Shown here: positions 47,132-56,407 of the stretch, piece after piece
Layout: every line of letters starts with the position of its first letter
Position numbering within the stretch: the stretch's first letter is position 1
DNA from: Rhizorhabdus dicambivorans
Lineage (GTDB): Bacteria > Pseudomonadota > Alphaproteobacteria > Sphingomonadales > Sphingomonadaceae
Length of the DNA: 64,000 nucleotides
Assembly: GCF_002355275.1 (NCBI RefSeq)
Contig: NZ_CP023449.1
Coordinates: forward strand, 710,001 to 774,000
Direction: 5' to 3'
Made by a program: the position numbers and the translations under genes
The notes under the pieces: generated by a model
Databases searched by the model: none
Seen by the model: only the letters and a program-made list of their open reading frames with translations
Told to the model about the DNA's origin: nothing

Positions 47132-48559
47132 GTGACCGGGATTCACCGATTGAAAGCCGTCCGCGCCACTTTTCCGTTCACAGCCTGCTTCGCCTTGATG
47201 GCCTGTGCCACGGCCTCGCCGACGATAAGCGGCACATCTCCGGAGCCCCGCCTTGCGCCGGGCTATCTCGCCGATCCCTATCCATCCACCTATCAACGCT
47301 ATCCCGGCGTGCCGACCATGGTGGCGAACGTCACCATCTATGACGGGGAAGGGGGGCGCATCGATCGTGGTTCGGTGCTGTTCGCCGATGGCAAGATCGT
47401 CCAGGTCGGTCAGCAGATTGTCCCGCCCGCCGGCGCAACGGTAATCGACGGCACCGGCAAATGGGTGACGCCTGGTATCATAGACGTTCATAGCCACCTC
47501 GGCGCTTCCGCCGCGCCGCGCATCCAGGCGCTGTCCGATCACAACGAGGAGACGTCTCCCGTCACCGCGAACGTCTGGGTCGAGCATAGCGTCTGGCCGC
47601 AAGACCCCGGCTTCGGCCGTGCCCTGATGAACGGCGGCGTCACCACGCTGCAGATATTGCCCGGTTCGGCGAACCTCGTCGGTGGCCGCTCTGTGGTGCT
47701 CAAGAATGTCTATGCGCGCACGACGCGAGCCATGAAGTTTCCCGATGCGCCTTATGGCCTCAAGATGGCATGCGGCGAGAATCCGAAGCGGGTCTACGGC
47801 GCCAAAGGGCGCGAACCCTCCACGCGCATGGGGGAGGTGGCGGTCGACCGCGCGACGTGGGCCAAGGCGGTGGAATATAAGCGAAAGTGGGACAAATATG
47901 AGAGGGACGGCGGCGAATCGCCGGCCCGCGACATCGGCCTGGACACGCTGGCCGGCGTGCTGGCGGGCAACATCCGCCTTCATACCCACTGCTATCGCGC
48001 AGACGAAATGGCCAATTTCATCGGCATGTCGGCCGAGTTCGGCTATCATGTGGCCGCGTTCCACCATGCGGTCGAGGCCTATAAGATCGCCGATCTGCTG
48101 AAGGCCAATGGCATCTGCGCCGCGGTGTGGGCCGACTGGTACACCTTCAAGATGGAAAGCTATGACGGCATCCCGGAAAATCTCGCGCTGCTTCAGAAGG
48201 AAGGCGCCTGCGCGGTCATTCATTCGGATGACAAGAACAGCATTCAGCACCTGAACCAGGAGGTCGCCAAGGCGCAAACCGCCGGTCGCACTATCGGTGT
48301 GGACATCCCGGACGAGATGGCCTGGGAGTGGCTCTCGATCAATCCGGCCCGGGTGCTCGGCATCGCCGACAGGACCGGCAGCCTGAAGCCCGGCAAGATG
48401 GCGGATGTGGTGCTGTGGAATGGCAATCCACTGAGCGTCTATTCTCGGCCGGAAAGAGTCTGGATAGACGGGGCGCTGCTCTTTGATGCGAACGACCCGA
48501 AGCTGCGTCCGGTGAGCGATTTCGAACTGGGCCAGCCTGGCGAAGGAGACGCCAAATGA
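47132..48559 (+). CDS. amidohydrolase family lipoprotein
   Basis: About 475 residues. The lipobox FALMAC (Cys ~26) implies an exported lipoprotein. The start is taken as GTG 47132 because AAGGCGGAGG lies upstream and gives a normal-length signal peptide; ATG 47099 or GTG 47087 are alternatives. Metal motifs of the amidohydrolase TIM barrel are intact: TPGIIDVHSHLG (HxH), LHTHCYRADE, FHHAVEAYKIADLL and IHSDD. The C-terminal MADVVLWNGNPLS closes the small beta domain. It would hydrolyse an amide, dipeptide or cyclic amide in the periplasm. It overlaps the next gene (ATGA), a metal-free relative. Confidence 0.87.
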   Translation: MTGIHRLKAVRATFPFTACFALMACATASPTISGTSPEPRLAPGYLADPYPSTYQRYPGVPTMVANVTIYDGEGGRIDRGSVLFADGKIVQVGQQIVPPAGATVIDGTGKWVTPGIIDVHSHLGASAAPRIQALSDHNEETSPVTANVWVEHSVWPQDPGFGRALMNGGVTTLQILPGSANLVGGRSVVLKNVYARTTRAMKFPDAPYGLKMACGENPKRVYGAKGREPSTRMGEVAVDRATWAKAVEYKRKWDKYERDGGESPARDIGLDTLAGVLAGNIRLHTHCYRADEMANFIGMSAEFGYHVAAFHHAVEAYKIADLLKANGICAAVWADWYTFKMESYDGIPENLALLQKEGACAVIHSDDKNSIQHLNQEVAKAQTAGRTIGVDIPDEMAWEWLSINPARVLGIADRTGSLKPGKMADVVLWNGNPLSVYSRPERVWIDGALLFDANDPKLRPVSDFELGQPGEGDAK

Positions 48560-49857
48560 GGGTGTGGCTGATCGCAGTCGCGGCCCTGCTCGCGCAAGCC
48601 GCGTCGGCCGAGACGACCGCGATCGTCGGTGGTACGGTAGCGATCGGCGACGGCTCCACACCCATCCCCGATGGCACCGTCGTCTTCACCGATGGGCGCG
48701 TCGTCGCCGCCGGCCGCAATGTCGCCGTGCCTGCCGGAGCCAAGGTGATCGATGCACGCGGCAAATGGGTTGCGGCCGGTATCGTCGCAGGCTTCTCTGA
48801 CCTGGGACTGGCCGATGTCGACGGGGTCGGTGAAAGCAACGACGGCAGCGCGGCGAAATCGCCTTTTTCTGCCGCGATTGACGTCTCCCCGGCGATCAAT
48901 CCTCACTCGGCCATCCTCAACAATGAACGATTGCGCGGCGTGACCAGTGCGCTGGTGTCGCCCAGCGCCAGCGGTTCGATCTTCGCCGGGCAGGGCGCGG
49001 TCATCTCCCTCGGGGTCGGGTTGGACCCGGTGATGCGTCCACGTGCCTTCCAATATGTCGAACTCGGCGAATATGGTGCGGAGCTCGCCGGCGGCAGCCG
49101 GCCCGCAGCGTTCGTCATGCTGCACGAGGCGCTGGCCGAGGCGCAGGACTATCGTCGCAATCCCGACCTCTTCGACGGGCGCGGGAAGGACTCGCTGATC
49201 AAGCGACCGGATGCCCGCGCCTTGCTGGCGGTTCTGGATGGCAAGGTGCCCCTGCTCGTACATGTCGAACGGGCGAGCGACATTCGTTCGGTGCTTGCGC
49301 TGAAGACCGACTATCCGCGGCTGAAACTCGGGCTGGTCGGCGCGGGCGAGGGCTGGATGGTCGCGCCGGAGATCGCCGCCGCGCGCGTGCCGGTCATTGC
49401 CGCCGCCCTTGCCGACCTGCCCGAAGCCTTCGAGCGCATCGCCGCGACCCAATCCAATGTCGGCCGTATGGCGAAGGCAGGCGTCGCTCCGCTGGCAATC
49501 TCCACGATCAACGCGGATCCGGGCGCCAATCAGGGCAACCTCAAGCAATATGCCGGCAATCTGGTCGCCATCACCAAGGTGCCTGGCTATACCGGCCTCG
49601 ATTGGGGCCGTGCCTTCGCCGCAATCACGTCAGGACCGGCGGCAGTGGTGGGGATGGACAGCGAGATCGGGTCCCTCCGTCCGGGCCGGCGTGCCGATCT
49701 GGTCATATGGACCGGCGATCCGCTCGAACTTTCCTCGGTGCCGATCGCGATCTTCATTCATGGTCGACAGCAGCCCGCCTACTCGCGCCAGACGAGATTG
49801 CGGGATCGCTACATCACGCCCGGTGAGCAGAGCCTGCCCAAAGCCTATCAGCGATAG
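48556..49857 (+). CDS. amidohydrolase-like protein lacking the metal-binding motif
   Basis: 433 residues with a Sec signal peptide (cleavage after QAASA). The amidohydrolase framework is clear at both ends: AIVGGTVAIGDGSTPIPDGTVVFTDGRVVAAG at the start and IGSLRPGRRADLVIWTGDPLE at the end. Where active members have D-x-H-x-H, this one has GIVAGFSDLGLADVDG, so both metal-binding histidines are absent, and other expected His and Asp ligands are not obvious. It is probably catalytically inactive and partners the upstream intact enzyme, with which it is translationally coupled (inference). Confidence 0.84.
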   Translation: MRVWLIAVAALLAQAASAETTAIVGGTVAIGDGSTPIPDGTVVFTDGRVVAAGRNVAVPAGAKVIDARGKWVAAGIVAGFSDLGLADVDGVGESNDGSAAKSPFSAAIDVSPAINPHSAILNNERLRGVTSALVSPSASGSIFAGQGAVISLGVGLDPVMRPRAFQYVELGEYGAELAGGSRPAAFVMLHEALAEAQDYRRNPDLFDGRGKDSLIKRPDARALLAVLDGKVPLLVHVERASDIRSVLALKTDYPRLKLGLVGAGEGWMVAPEIAAARVPVIAAALADLPEAFERIAATQSNVGRMAKAGVAPLAISTINADPGANQGNLKQYAGNLVAITKVPGYTGLDWGRAFAAITSGPAAVVGMDSEIGSLRPGRRADLVIWTGDPLELSSVPIAIFIHGRQQPAYSRQTRLRDRYITPGEQSLPKAYQR

Positions 49858-49935
49858 AGTTACGTCTCGACCGGCGGCAGCGGCATGTGGTCGCGAAGGC
49901 TCGGCTCGGAGCGTGTTTACCGAAAGTTGGACCAA

Positions 49936-51543
49936 ATGATCACCAGACGACGTGCTTTGGAATTGTTGGCGGGGGCTGCTTCAGCGGGGCTGGTCTGTAC
50001 GTCGCCCGTCTTCGCCCAGGCTGTGGATGGCGGGCTGGATGGCAGGATTGCTGAAGAGGGCCTGGACCGGTCCCAGGTCATGGAAACGGCTTCCTGGCTG
50101 AGCGACAGGATCGGATCGCGGCTGACCAATTCACCTGGCATGCGGGCAGCCGAACAATGGACCCTTGCGCAGTTCAAGCGGTGGAAACTGCGGGATGTTC
50201 ATGCCGAACCCTTTGATTTCGGGCGCGGCTGGTCGTTCGATCGCGCCTCGATCCGAATGATCGAGCCTCGCTCGCGGGCCCTGTCCATCATTCCGATCGC
50301 GTGGACACCGGGGTTCGACCGGCCGGTGCAGCACGGCGTTATCGTGGCGCCCATCGCCAAGGACGCCGATCTTGCCCGCTGGACGGGGAAGCTGGCCGGC
50401 AAGATCGTCCTCATATCGGCGCCCAAGGTGGTATCCCCTCTCACGGCGCCGCCCGTCCATATATATGACGATGCCGAATTGCGCGCGCTCGAGGCGCCCT
50501 ACACGCCGGAAACGCGCCAGTCCGACTATGCAGCGGATATGACCGCAAGGCTGTTCGCGGAACGCCTGGATGCCTTTCTGGCCAGGGAAGGCGCCGTTGC
50601 CTGGATCCGCAAGTCATACCGCGACGGGGAACTGGTGCATGGCGATACGGGCTATGGGGCCGGCTATCGGGTCGGCCGATCCCGGGCAGTTCCGGGGTTC
50701 GAGATGGCGGCAGAGGATTATCTCCGCATCGTCAGGCTTGAGGAAAGCGGAGCGCCGGTCGTCCTGGAGATCGACAGCAGCGTCCGGTTTCATGATGGTG
50801 ACCACAATGCCAACAACATCATCGCCGATATTCCGGGCACCGATCCGGACGGCCATTATGTGATGGCCGGAGCGCATCTGGACAGCTGGATCGCCGGCGA
50901 TGGCGCGGCGGATAATGGCGCCGGGGTGGCGATCGTGATGGAAGCGGCGCGGATATTGTCGACGCTCAAGGTCAAGCCGCGCCGTACGATCCGGTTCGCG
51001 CTCTGGGCGGCGGAGGAGCAAGGCGGGCTGGGCTCGCTCGCCTATATCGAGCGGCATATCGCGACACGGCCCGGGCAGACCGTCCCCGGTGCGGCGCCCA
51101 GCTGGGCGTGGAGTCGGCGTTTTCCCATCTCGCCTAAACCGGGCTTCGATCGGATCGACGCCTATTTCAATGTGGATAAAGGATCGGGCGCGATACGGGG
51201 CATTTTTACCGAAGGTAATCGCGAAGTCGTGCCGATCTTTCGCCAAATGTTGAATCGTTTCGCGGCATTCGGTGCGTCATCGGTGGCAAGTGGACCGGCC
51301 GAAGGCAGCGATCATTCCGACTTTCAGAGCCTTGGCCTGCCGGCTTTTCAATTCATCCAGGACCCGCTCGACTATGAGAGCCGTGTCCATCACTCCAATC
51401 TCGATACGTTCGATCATCTCGCCCCGCTCGCACTGCGTCGAAACGCGGTGATTCTGGCGACCGTCCTGATGGAAACGGCAAATCGCGAGGAAGCCCTTCC
51501 ACGTCGCCCCATGCCGACCGGCATCGGGAGCAAACAACAATGA
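49936..51543 (+). CDS. exported M28-family zinc aminopeptidase
   Basis: 535 residues. The N-terminus ITRRRALELLAGAASAGL is a twin-arginine-like signal. A PA-type insert (residues ~130-250) precedes the peptidase core. The two-zinc ligands are in AGAHLDSW, GDGAADNGAG, AAEEQGGLGS, NVDKGSG and HHSNLDTFD. It should trim N-terminal residues from peptides in the periplasm. The ATG at 49936 is chosen for the signal. 78 nt after the amidohydrolase pair; its stop overlaps the aminotransferase start. Confidence 0.9.
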   Translation: MITRRRALELLAGAASAGLVCTSPVFAQAVDGGLDGRIAEEGLDRSQVMETASWLSDRIGSRLTNSPGMRAAEQWTLAQFKRWKLRDVHAEPFDFGRGWSFDRASIRMIEPRSRALSIIPIAWTPGFDRPVQHGVIVAPIAKDADLARWTGKLAGKIVLISAPKVVSPLTAPPVHIYDDAELRALEAPYTPETRQSDYAADMTARLFAERLDAFLAREGAVAWIRKSYRDGELVHGDTGYGAGYRVGRSRAVPGFEMAAEDYLRIVRLEESGAPVVLEIDSSVRFHDGDHNANNIIADIPGTDPDGHYVMAGAHLDSWIAGDGAADNGAGVAIVMEAARILSTLKVKPRRTIRFALWAAEEQGGLGSLAYIERHIATRPGQTVPGAAPSWAWSRRFPISPKPGFDRIDAYFNVDKGSGAIRGIFTEGNREVVPIFRQMLNRFAAFGASSVASGPAEGSDHSDFQSLGLPAFQFIQDPLDYESRVHHSNLDTFDHLAPLALRRNAVILATVLMETANREEALPRRPMPTGIGSKQQ

Positions 51544-52754
51544 GCGTCGGTCATATAGATATCGGGTCGAATGACCGTGCGGCTCCGACGAGCGACGTCG
51601 CGCTGCCGGCGAAATCCCTGTTCGCTTCGATGCCGACGGCCTATTTCAATTCGGGATCGATCCACCCCCTGCCGCGGGGGGCCCAACGCGCACTCGAAGC
51701 CTATGCGGCGCATAAAACGCTCAGCAGGTCCGCGGCCCCGCTCGATATGCGGGCGGCGGACGATCGCGTGATGGCACTGTTCGCGGGGCTGATTGGTGTT
51801 ACGCCTGACGAACTTGCCTTTACCCAGTCGACCACAATGGCCGAGAATCTGATTCTGTCCGCACTCGACCTGCCTCGTTCGGGCGGACGGGTCGTTACCG
51901 ACGAACTTCATTTCGCTGGCTCGCTCTACACCTATGCGCGCCTTGCCCAGGCGGGTGTCGATGTCGTGGTGCTGCCGATGACCGATCAGGGTACGATCGA
52001 TCCCGAGGCGATGGCCGCAGCGGTGAACGACAAGACAAAACTCGTGGCGATCAGCCAGGTCTCTTCCCTCAACGGATTTGAACATGACTTGAGCGCCGTC
52101 TGCGCGCTGGCGCACGCACATGGAGCCTATGTCTATACCGATATCGTCCAGGCGGCCGGCGCCATGCCCCTCGATCTGGCCGGCAGCGGCGCCGATTTCG
52201 CGGGATGCGCCTCTTACAAATGGCTTATGGGCGACTTCGGCCTGGCCTTTCTTTATGCGCGCAAGGACGTCCATCACCTGTTGAGACCCAGTTGGTGGGG
52301 CTATTATCAGGTCAACGGCCAGAAGCAGATCGCTCCGTTACCGAAAGGGGACATATTGGAGCCGGGCAGCTACCGGCCCATGAGCAATGCGCAGGGCATT
52401 TTCGCCATGGGCACGATGTGCCGAACGGGCGTTGCAATGCTCGATTACTCGCTCGATTGGATTTCCCGGGTTGGAACCCGGGCGCTCATGAAGCATCGCC
52501 TGCCGCTTATCGATGCGATCCAGAACGAACTGCGCAAAAGAGGCTATCAGCCGCTGACTCCACTCGGCTCGCGGTCGCCGCTCCTCGCCTTCGCATTGGA
52601 CGATGCGCCCGCCAAGTTGGCCGAACGGCTCGACGAACATGGTATTTCGCTGGCCCTGGGGCCCGATCGATTTCGGATTTCGCTGGCGGCGTTCAACGAC
52701 CTGAACGATGTCGACCGGCTGCTCGAAGCTTTGCCTCGCGTCGTTCCATCGTGA
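51540..52754 (+). CDS. class V aminotransferase (isopenicillin-N-epimerase/cysteine-desulfurase-like)
   Basis: 404 residues, PLP-dependent. The PLP lysine is in SYKWLMGDFG, the Asp-Gln pair region in AYVYTDIVQAAGAMPLDL, and the N-terminal FNSGSIHPLPRG is typical of class V. No signal peptide. The family includes epimerases, lyases and transaminases for amino acids; here an amino acid released by the coupled M28 peptidase is a natural substrate (inference). ATGA overlap with the peptidase. Confidence 0.89.
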   Translation: MSVGHIDIGSNDRAAPTSDVALPAKSLFASMPTAYFNSGSIHPLPRGAQRALEAYAAHKTLSRSAAPLDMRAADDRVMALFAGLIGVTPDELAFTQSTTMAENLILSALDLPRSGGRVVTDELHFAGSLYTYARLAQAGVDVVVLPMTDQGTIDPEAMAAAVNDKTKLVAISQVSSLNGFEHDLSAVCALAHAHGAYVYTDIVQAAGAMPLDLAGSGADFAGCASYKWLMGDFGLAFLYARKDVHHLLRPSWWGYYQVNGQKQIAPLPKGDILEPGSYRPMSNAQGIFAMGTMCRTGVAMLDYSLDWISRVGTRALMKHRLPLIDAIQNELRKRGYQPLTPLGSRSPLLAFALDDAPAKLAERLDEHGISLALGPDRFRISLAAFNDLNDVDRLLEALPRVVPS

Positions 52755-53001
52755 CGCGGCGCAGGGAATCTTGCTCTGCCCCAGCAAGGCGAACGGGAAA
52801 ATCCCGCACGCTCGGCGACTTCCGCAGAGGAGAGGGAAGTATCCGGCTGAACACGGTCGAGGATGCACATATCAATCTTGGCGGGCTGGCAGCGCGGAGC
52901 ACATGCTCCGATCGGAGGGCTCTGATTATGGACCACTATCCAACGCCCAAATATTCTCTGGATACATCCCGATCTCTCTGGCTTTCTGGTGGTGCATGGT
53001 A

Positions 53002-54309
53002 ATGACGTCTTCGGTAAACCAGGATCTGGACCGCGGTGTCTCGCTGGTCGACGTCGTCATGTTGGGCGCCGGTTCGGCCATCGGTGCGGCTATTTTCACG
53101 GTCCTCGGTCCAGCCGCGCAGGTTGGTGGCGCGAGCATGCTGGTTTCGCTGTTGATCGCAGCAATTCCGATGGGAATCTTCGCGCTCGTCTACGGCTATC
53201 TTTCATCTGCGGTGCCGATGACGGCCGCGTCGTTCGAATGGCAAAGGCGCTTTGTCCATCCGGTATTCGCCTTTGGCGTAGTGTGGCTGCGCGTGCTCAG
53301 CAACGCCGTGGTAATGGCTCTGCTGGGGCGCATCCTGCTCGATTATCTGATCGTGGCGATACCCGTGCCGCGTACGCCGGCGATCATTGCTGCACTGCTT
53401 CTGGTCTTCGCCATAAACTATGTGGGCGTCAAGGTCGCCGCGCGCGCACAAACCATCTTGATGATCGCGCTGCTGCTGCTTTTCGCCATATATGCGGCGG
53501 TTGGTACGCGCCATATGCAGCCACATCTGCTTGTCGAAGCTGTGATATCGGGCTGGTTGCCGGTGCTGGCGCCTATACCTTTGATGATCCAGTTGTTCCT
53601 CAGTATTGAGACGGCGACCGAAATAGGTGGGGAGGTACATCGCCCGGAGCGCAATATTCCGTTGGGTCTGGCATTGGCGCTTCTGCTGACCACCGCCGTC
53701 TATGGGCTGATCGCATTTACCACGCTCAGCGTTCTCGGGCCCGTCGGGCTCGCTGAAAGCTCAGCTCCCTTGCTCGACGCCGCCAGGCAGATGCTCGGTG
53801 GATGGGCCGTCCCGCTTGTTGTGGTCGCGGCGACGGTGGCCCTTTTCAAATCGATGAATGCGGTATTTCTCGTATATTCGCGATTTCTCTACGCCATGGC
53901 AGTGGAGGGCGAATTGCCTTCCGCCCTGGCCAGGATTCATCCGCGCTTCGCCACGCCGCATATCGCGATCATCGCGGCCTTTGCGATGTCGCTGGCTTGT
54001 CTGCTGTTGCCGGAAGCGCTGATCTTTCTGCTGCTCGCGATAAGCGTTCCGACGATGGCGAAGTATTTCGGATCGTGCGCTGCGGCTTTCATCGTTGCCA
54101 CCCGCCGCCCCGACATCGTGGCGCGCGCGCGGTTGAAGTTCCCCGCCTGGACGGTTCGATGGCTCGGGATCGCAGGCATGGCAACCGCGATAGTCATCGC
54201 GGCGCTCGGCCTTTCCAGTGACATCCGGCCCTATCTGCTCATGATCGGCTGGCTGGCGATTGGCCTGGCCTATCTGTTTTTCAAGAAGCGTGGAGCGCGC
54301 CGATCATGA
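53002..54309 (+). CDS. APC superfamily amino-acid permease
   Basis: 435 residues, about 12 transmembrane helices. The first helix reads LVDVVMLGAGSAIGAAIFTVLG, the APC GSxIGxGIF-type substrate-binding motif, and helix 6 includes LFLSIETATEIGGEVHRPERNIP. It imports amino acids or small amides. The start is weakly supported: ATG 53002 (or 52996) puts helix 1 ~15 residues in; in-frame upstream extensions lack typical character. 247 bp of apparently non-coding DNA precedes it. Its stop overlaps the CocE-type gene. Confidence 0.87.
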   Translation: MTSSVNQDLDRGVSLVDVVMLGAGSAIGAAIFTVLGPAAQVGGASMLVSLLIAAIPMGIFALVYGYLSSAVPMTAASFEWQRRFVHPVFAFGVVWLRVLSNAVVMALLGRILLDYLIVAIPVPRTPAIIAALLLVFAINYVGVKVAARAQTILMIALLLLFAIYAAVGTRHMQPHLLVEAVISGWLPVLAPIPLMIQLFLSIETATEIGGEVHRPERNIPLGLALALLLTTAVYGLIAFTTLSVLGPVGLAESSAPLLDAARQMLGGWAVPLVVVAATVALFKSMNAVFLVYSRFLYAMAVEGELPSALARIHPRFATPHIAIIAAFAMSLACLLLPEALIFLLLAISVPTMAKYFGSCAAAFIVATRRPDIVARARLKFPAWTVRWLGIAGMATAIVIAALGLSSDIRPYLLMIGWLAIGLAYLFFKKRGARRS

Positions 54310-56279
54310 GCGGCCGGCAGCTTCGGCGACTGGACATCGCGGCAAGAACCGTCCCGCTTCTGCTGTTCATTGCCGCCCTGATCTTCGGTGTTGGCCGGGC
54401 ACAATCGGCCGATCCTTCCTCGACATCGGACATCGGAACGCTGGTCCAGCCGACCGGGGCCTTCGATTTCGAACGACGCACTGTCGAAATCCCGATGCGG
54501 GATGGTGTCCGCTTGCACACCGTCCTGATCATTCCCAAAGGCGGACGCGACGCGCCGATCCTGCTCACGCGGACCCCGTACGGGGCAGACAGCCGGACCT
54601 CGCGCAATGCCTCGCCGCGACGCGCCATGGTCCTGCCGCGCGGCGATCAGCTGTTCACCGATGATGGCTATATTCGGGTCTATCAGGACATACGCGGAAA
54701 ATATGGATCACAAGGTGATTTCAAGGTTACCCGTCCTTTGCGCGGCGCGCTGAACGATACGATCACCGACGAGTCGACGGACGCCTGGGATACGATCGAG
54801 TGGCTCATCCACCATGTACCCGAGAGCAACGGGCGGGTCGGAATGATGGGATCATCCTACGACGGGTTCACGACGGCGATGGCGCTTGTCGCGCCGCACC
54901 CGGCGCTGAAGGTCGCCGCGCCGTTACACCCGATGATCGACGGCTGGATGGGCGACGACTGGTTTCACAACGGGGCCTTTCGCCAGCCCACGCTGGGCTA
55001 TTTGCCTTTTGGCACGGCCGCCAAAGGCACGGGGCCATCGACGGTTCGAGGACGTTGGGACGAGTATGAGGCATATCTGCGGGCGGGTTCCGCGTCGGGT
55101 TGGGCCGACCATACGGGTATCGCGCAGCTGCCCTATTGGAAGACGCTATCGAGCCATCCCGCTTATGATCGCTTCTGGTCGGAACAAGCGCTCGACAAGA
55201 TTCTCGGCCGGCAGCCCTTGTCGGTGCCGACTTTGTGGACGGCCGGCTTCTGGGACCAGGAGGATATATATGGGGCGATCCACGCCTGGGCCGCGCTCGA
55301 ACAACAAGACGAGGCAAATGACCGCAACTACCTCGTGATCGGCCCCTGGCGGCACAGCCAGTCGACTGGCGAGGGCCGCACACTGGGGCCTTTCAATTGG
55401 GAAGGCGATACCGCCCTCCAGTTCAGGCGCGACATCCTCAAGCCGTTTTTCGATAGATATCTGAAGAACGATACGTCCGCCGCGACGATCTCTCCGGTGA
55501 CCCTCTATAACAGCGGAGACAACCGGTGGGAGCGGTTCAACCGCTGGCCGCTCGCCTGTCAATCCGGCTGCGCCGCACCCTTGCGCCCGCTTTATTTGCA
55601 GCCGGCCTTTGGCCTGTCTTTCGATGAGCCGTCAGCGAAGACGGGGGATGGCGGTTTCGACAGCTACATCTCCGATCCTGCGAAGCCCGTTCCCTTCATT
55701 CCACGGCCGTCGCGCGCATCCGACAGTGATGTCTGGGCGCCCTGGCTGGTCAGCGATCAGCGCAGCGTTGCGGATCGCCCCGACGTCCTGACCTATGTCA
55801 CACCCGTCCTGACGGAACCGCTGCGCATCAGTGGCACCCCGGCTGTGGACCTGTGGGCATCGACAAGCGGAACCGATTCGGATTGGGTCGTCAAACTCAT
55901 CGACGTCTTTCCCGATGAAGTGCCTGATCAGCCACAATTGGGCGGTTACCAGCTTGGGGTCTCCATGGAGATATTTCGGGGGCGGTATCGCGAGAGCTTC
56001 GCGCAACCGCGGCCGCTTACAAGCAATGTTCCGCTCCGCTACCGCTTCGACCTGCCCAGCGCCAATCACGTCTTTCTGCCGGGACACCGGATAATGGTGC
56101 AGATCCAGTCGAGTTGGTTCCCGCTCTACGACCGCAACCCGCAACGCTATGTCGACAATATCTTCTTCGCCAAGCCGGGCGATTTTCGGCGGGCCGAACA
56201 GCGTGTATTTCGCCTGAAAGGCCAGGCAAGCTCCATTCTGCTGCCCGTGGTAGCAGACAGTCCGCGCGCTGAACCGTAG
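54306..56279 (+). CDS. exported CocE/NonD family hydrolase
   Basis: 657 residues with a signal peptide (AALIFGVGRAQSA). The alpha/beta-hydrolase core (VEIPMRDGVRLHTVLIIPKG, FTDDGYIRVYQDIRGKYGS, GRVGMMGSSYDGFTTAMAL with the nucleophile Ser near residue 181) is followed by a cap and a C-terminal jelly-roll domain (LRISGTPAVDLWASTSGTDSDWVVKLIDVFP). The family includes cocaine esterase, X-Pro dipeptidyl peptidases and alpha-amino-acid ester hydrolases that act on beta-lactams. Periplasmic cleavage of an ester or amide of an amino acid fits the cluster. Coupled to the permease (ATGA). Confidence 0.91.
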   Translation: MSGRQLRRLDIAARTVPLLLFIAALIFGVGRAQSADPSSTSDIGTLVQPTGAFDFERRTVEIPMRDGVRLHTVLIIPKGGRDAPILLTRTPYGADSRTSRNASPRRAMVLPRGDQLFTDDGYIRVYQDIRGKYGSQGDFKVTRPLRGALNDTITDESTDAWDTIEWLIHHVPESNGRVGMMGSSYDGFTTAMALVAPHPALKVAAPLHPMIDGWMGDDWFHNGAFRQPTLGYLPFGTAAKGTGPSTVRGRWDEYEAYLRAGSASGWADHTGIAQLPYWKTLSSHPAYDRFWSEQALDKILGRQPLSVPTLWTAGFWDQEDIYGAIHAWAALEQQDEANDRNYLVIGPWRHSQSTGEGRTLGPFNWEGDTALQFRRDILKPFFDRYLKNDTSAATISPVTLYNSGDNRWERFNRWPLACQSGCAAPLRPLYLQPAFGLSFDEPSAKTGDGGFDSYISDPAKPVPFIPRPSRASDSDVWAPWLVSDQRSVADRPDVLTYVTPVLTEPLRISGTPAVDLWASTSGTDSDWVVKLIDVFPDEVPDQPQLGGYQLGVSMEIFRGRYRESFAQPRPLTSNVPLRYRFDLPSANHVFLPGHRIMVQIQSSWFPLYDRNPQRYVDNIFFAKPGDFRRAEQRVFRLKGQASSILLPVVADSPRAEP

Positions 56280-56407
56280 TTTTGCCTGTCCGATCCAGGT
56301 TCGAAGATCTGAAAATATCGGCAGGATCTTCCCGCCGTGATAGTCGATATCGAAAATCCGGAAGTCGAAGTGGGCGTCTAACCTGGCCGGTTATTTGCTA
56401 TTCCGCT

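Noticed and set aside
47051..48661. 536-codon frame antisense to the amidohydrolase gene
   Set aside because: The plus strand encodes a clear amidohydrolase with metal motifs; the antisense is His/Arg-rich shadow.
54306..56279. Calling the CocE-type gene a beta-lactam acylase or cocaine esterase
   Set aside because: The family is functionally broad; the sequence supports only the family, not a substrate.
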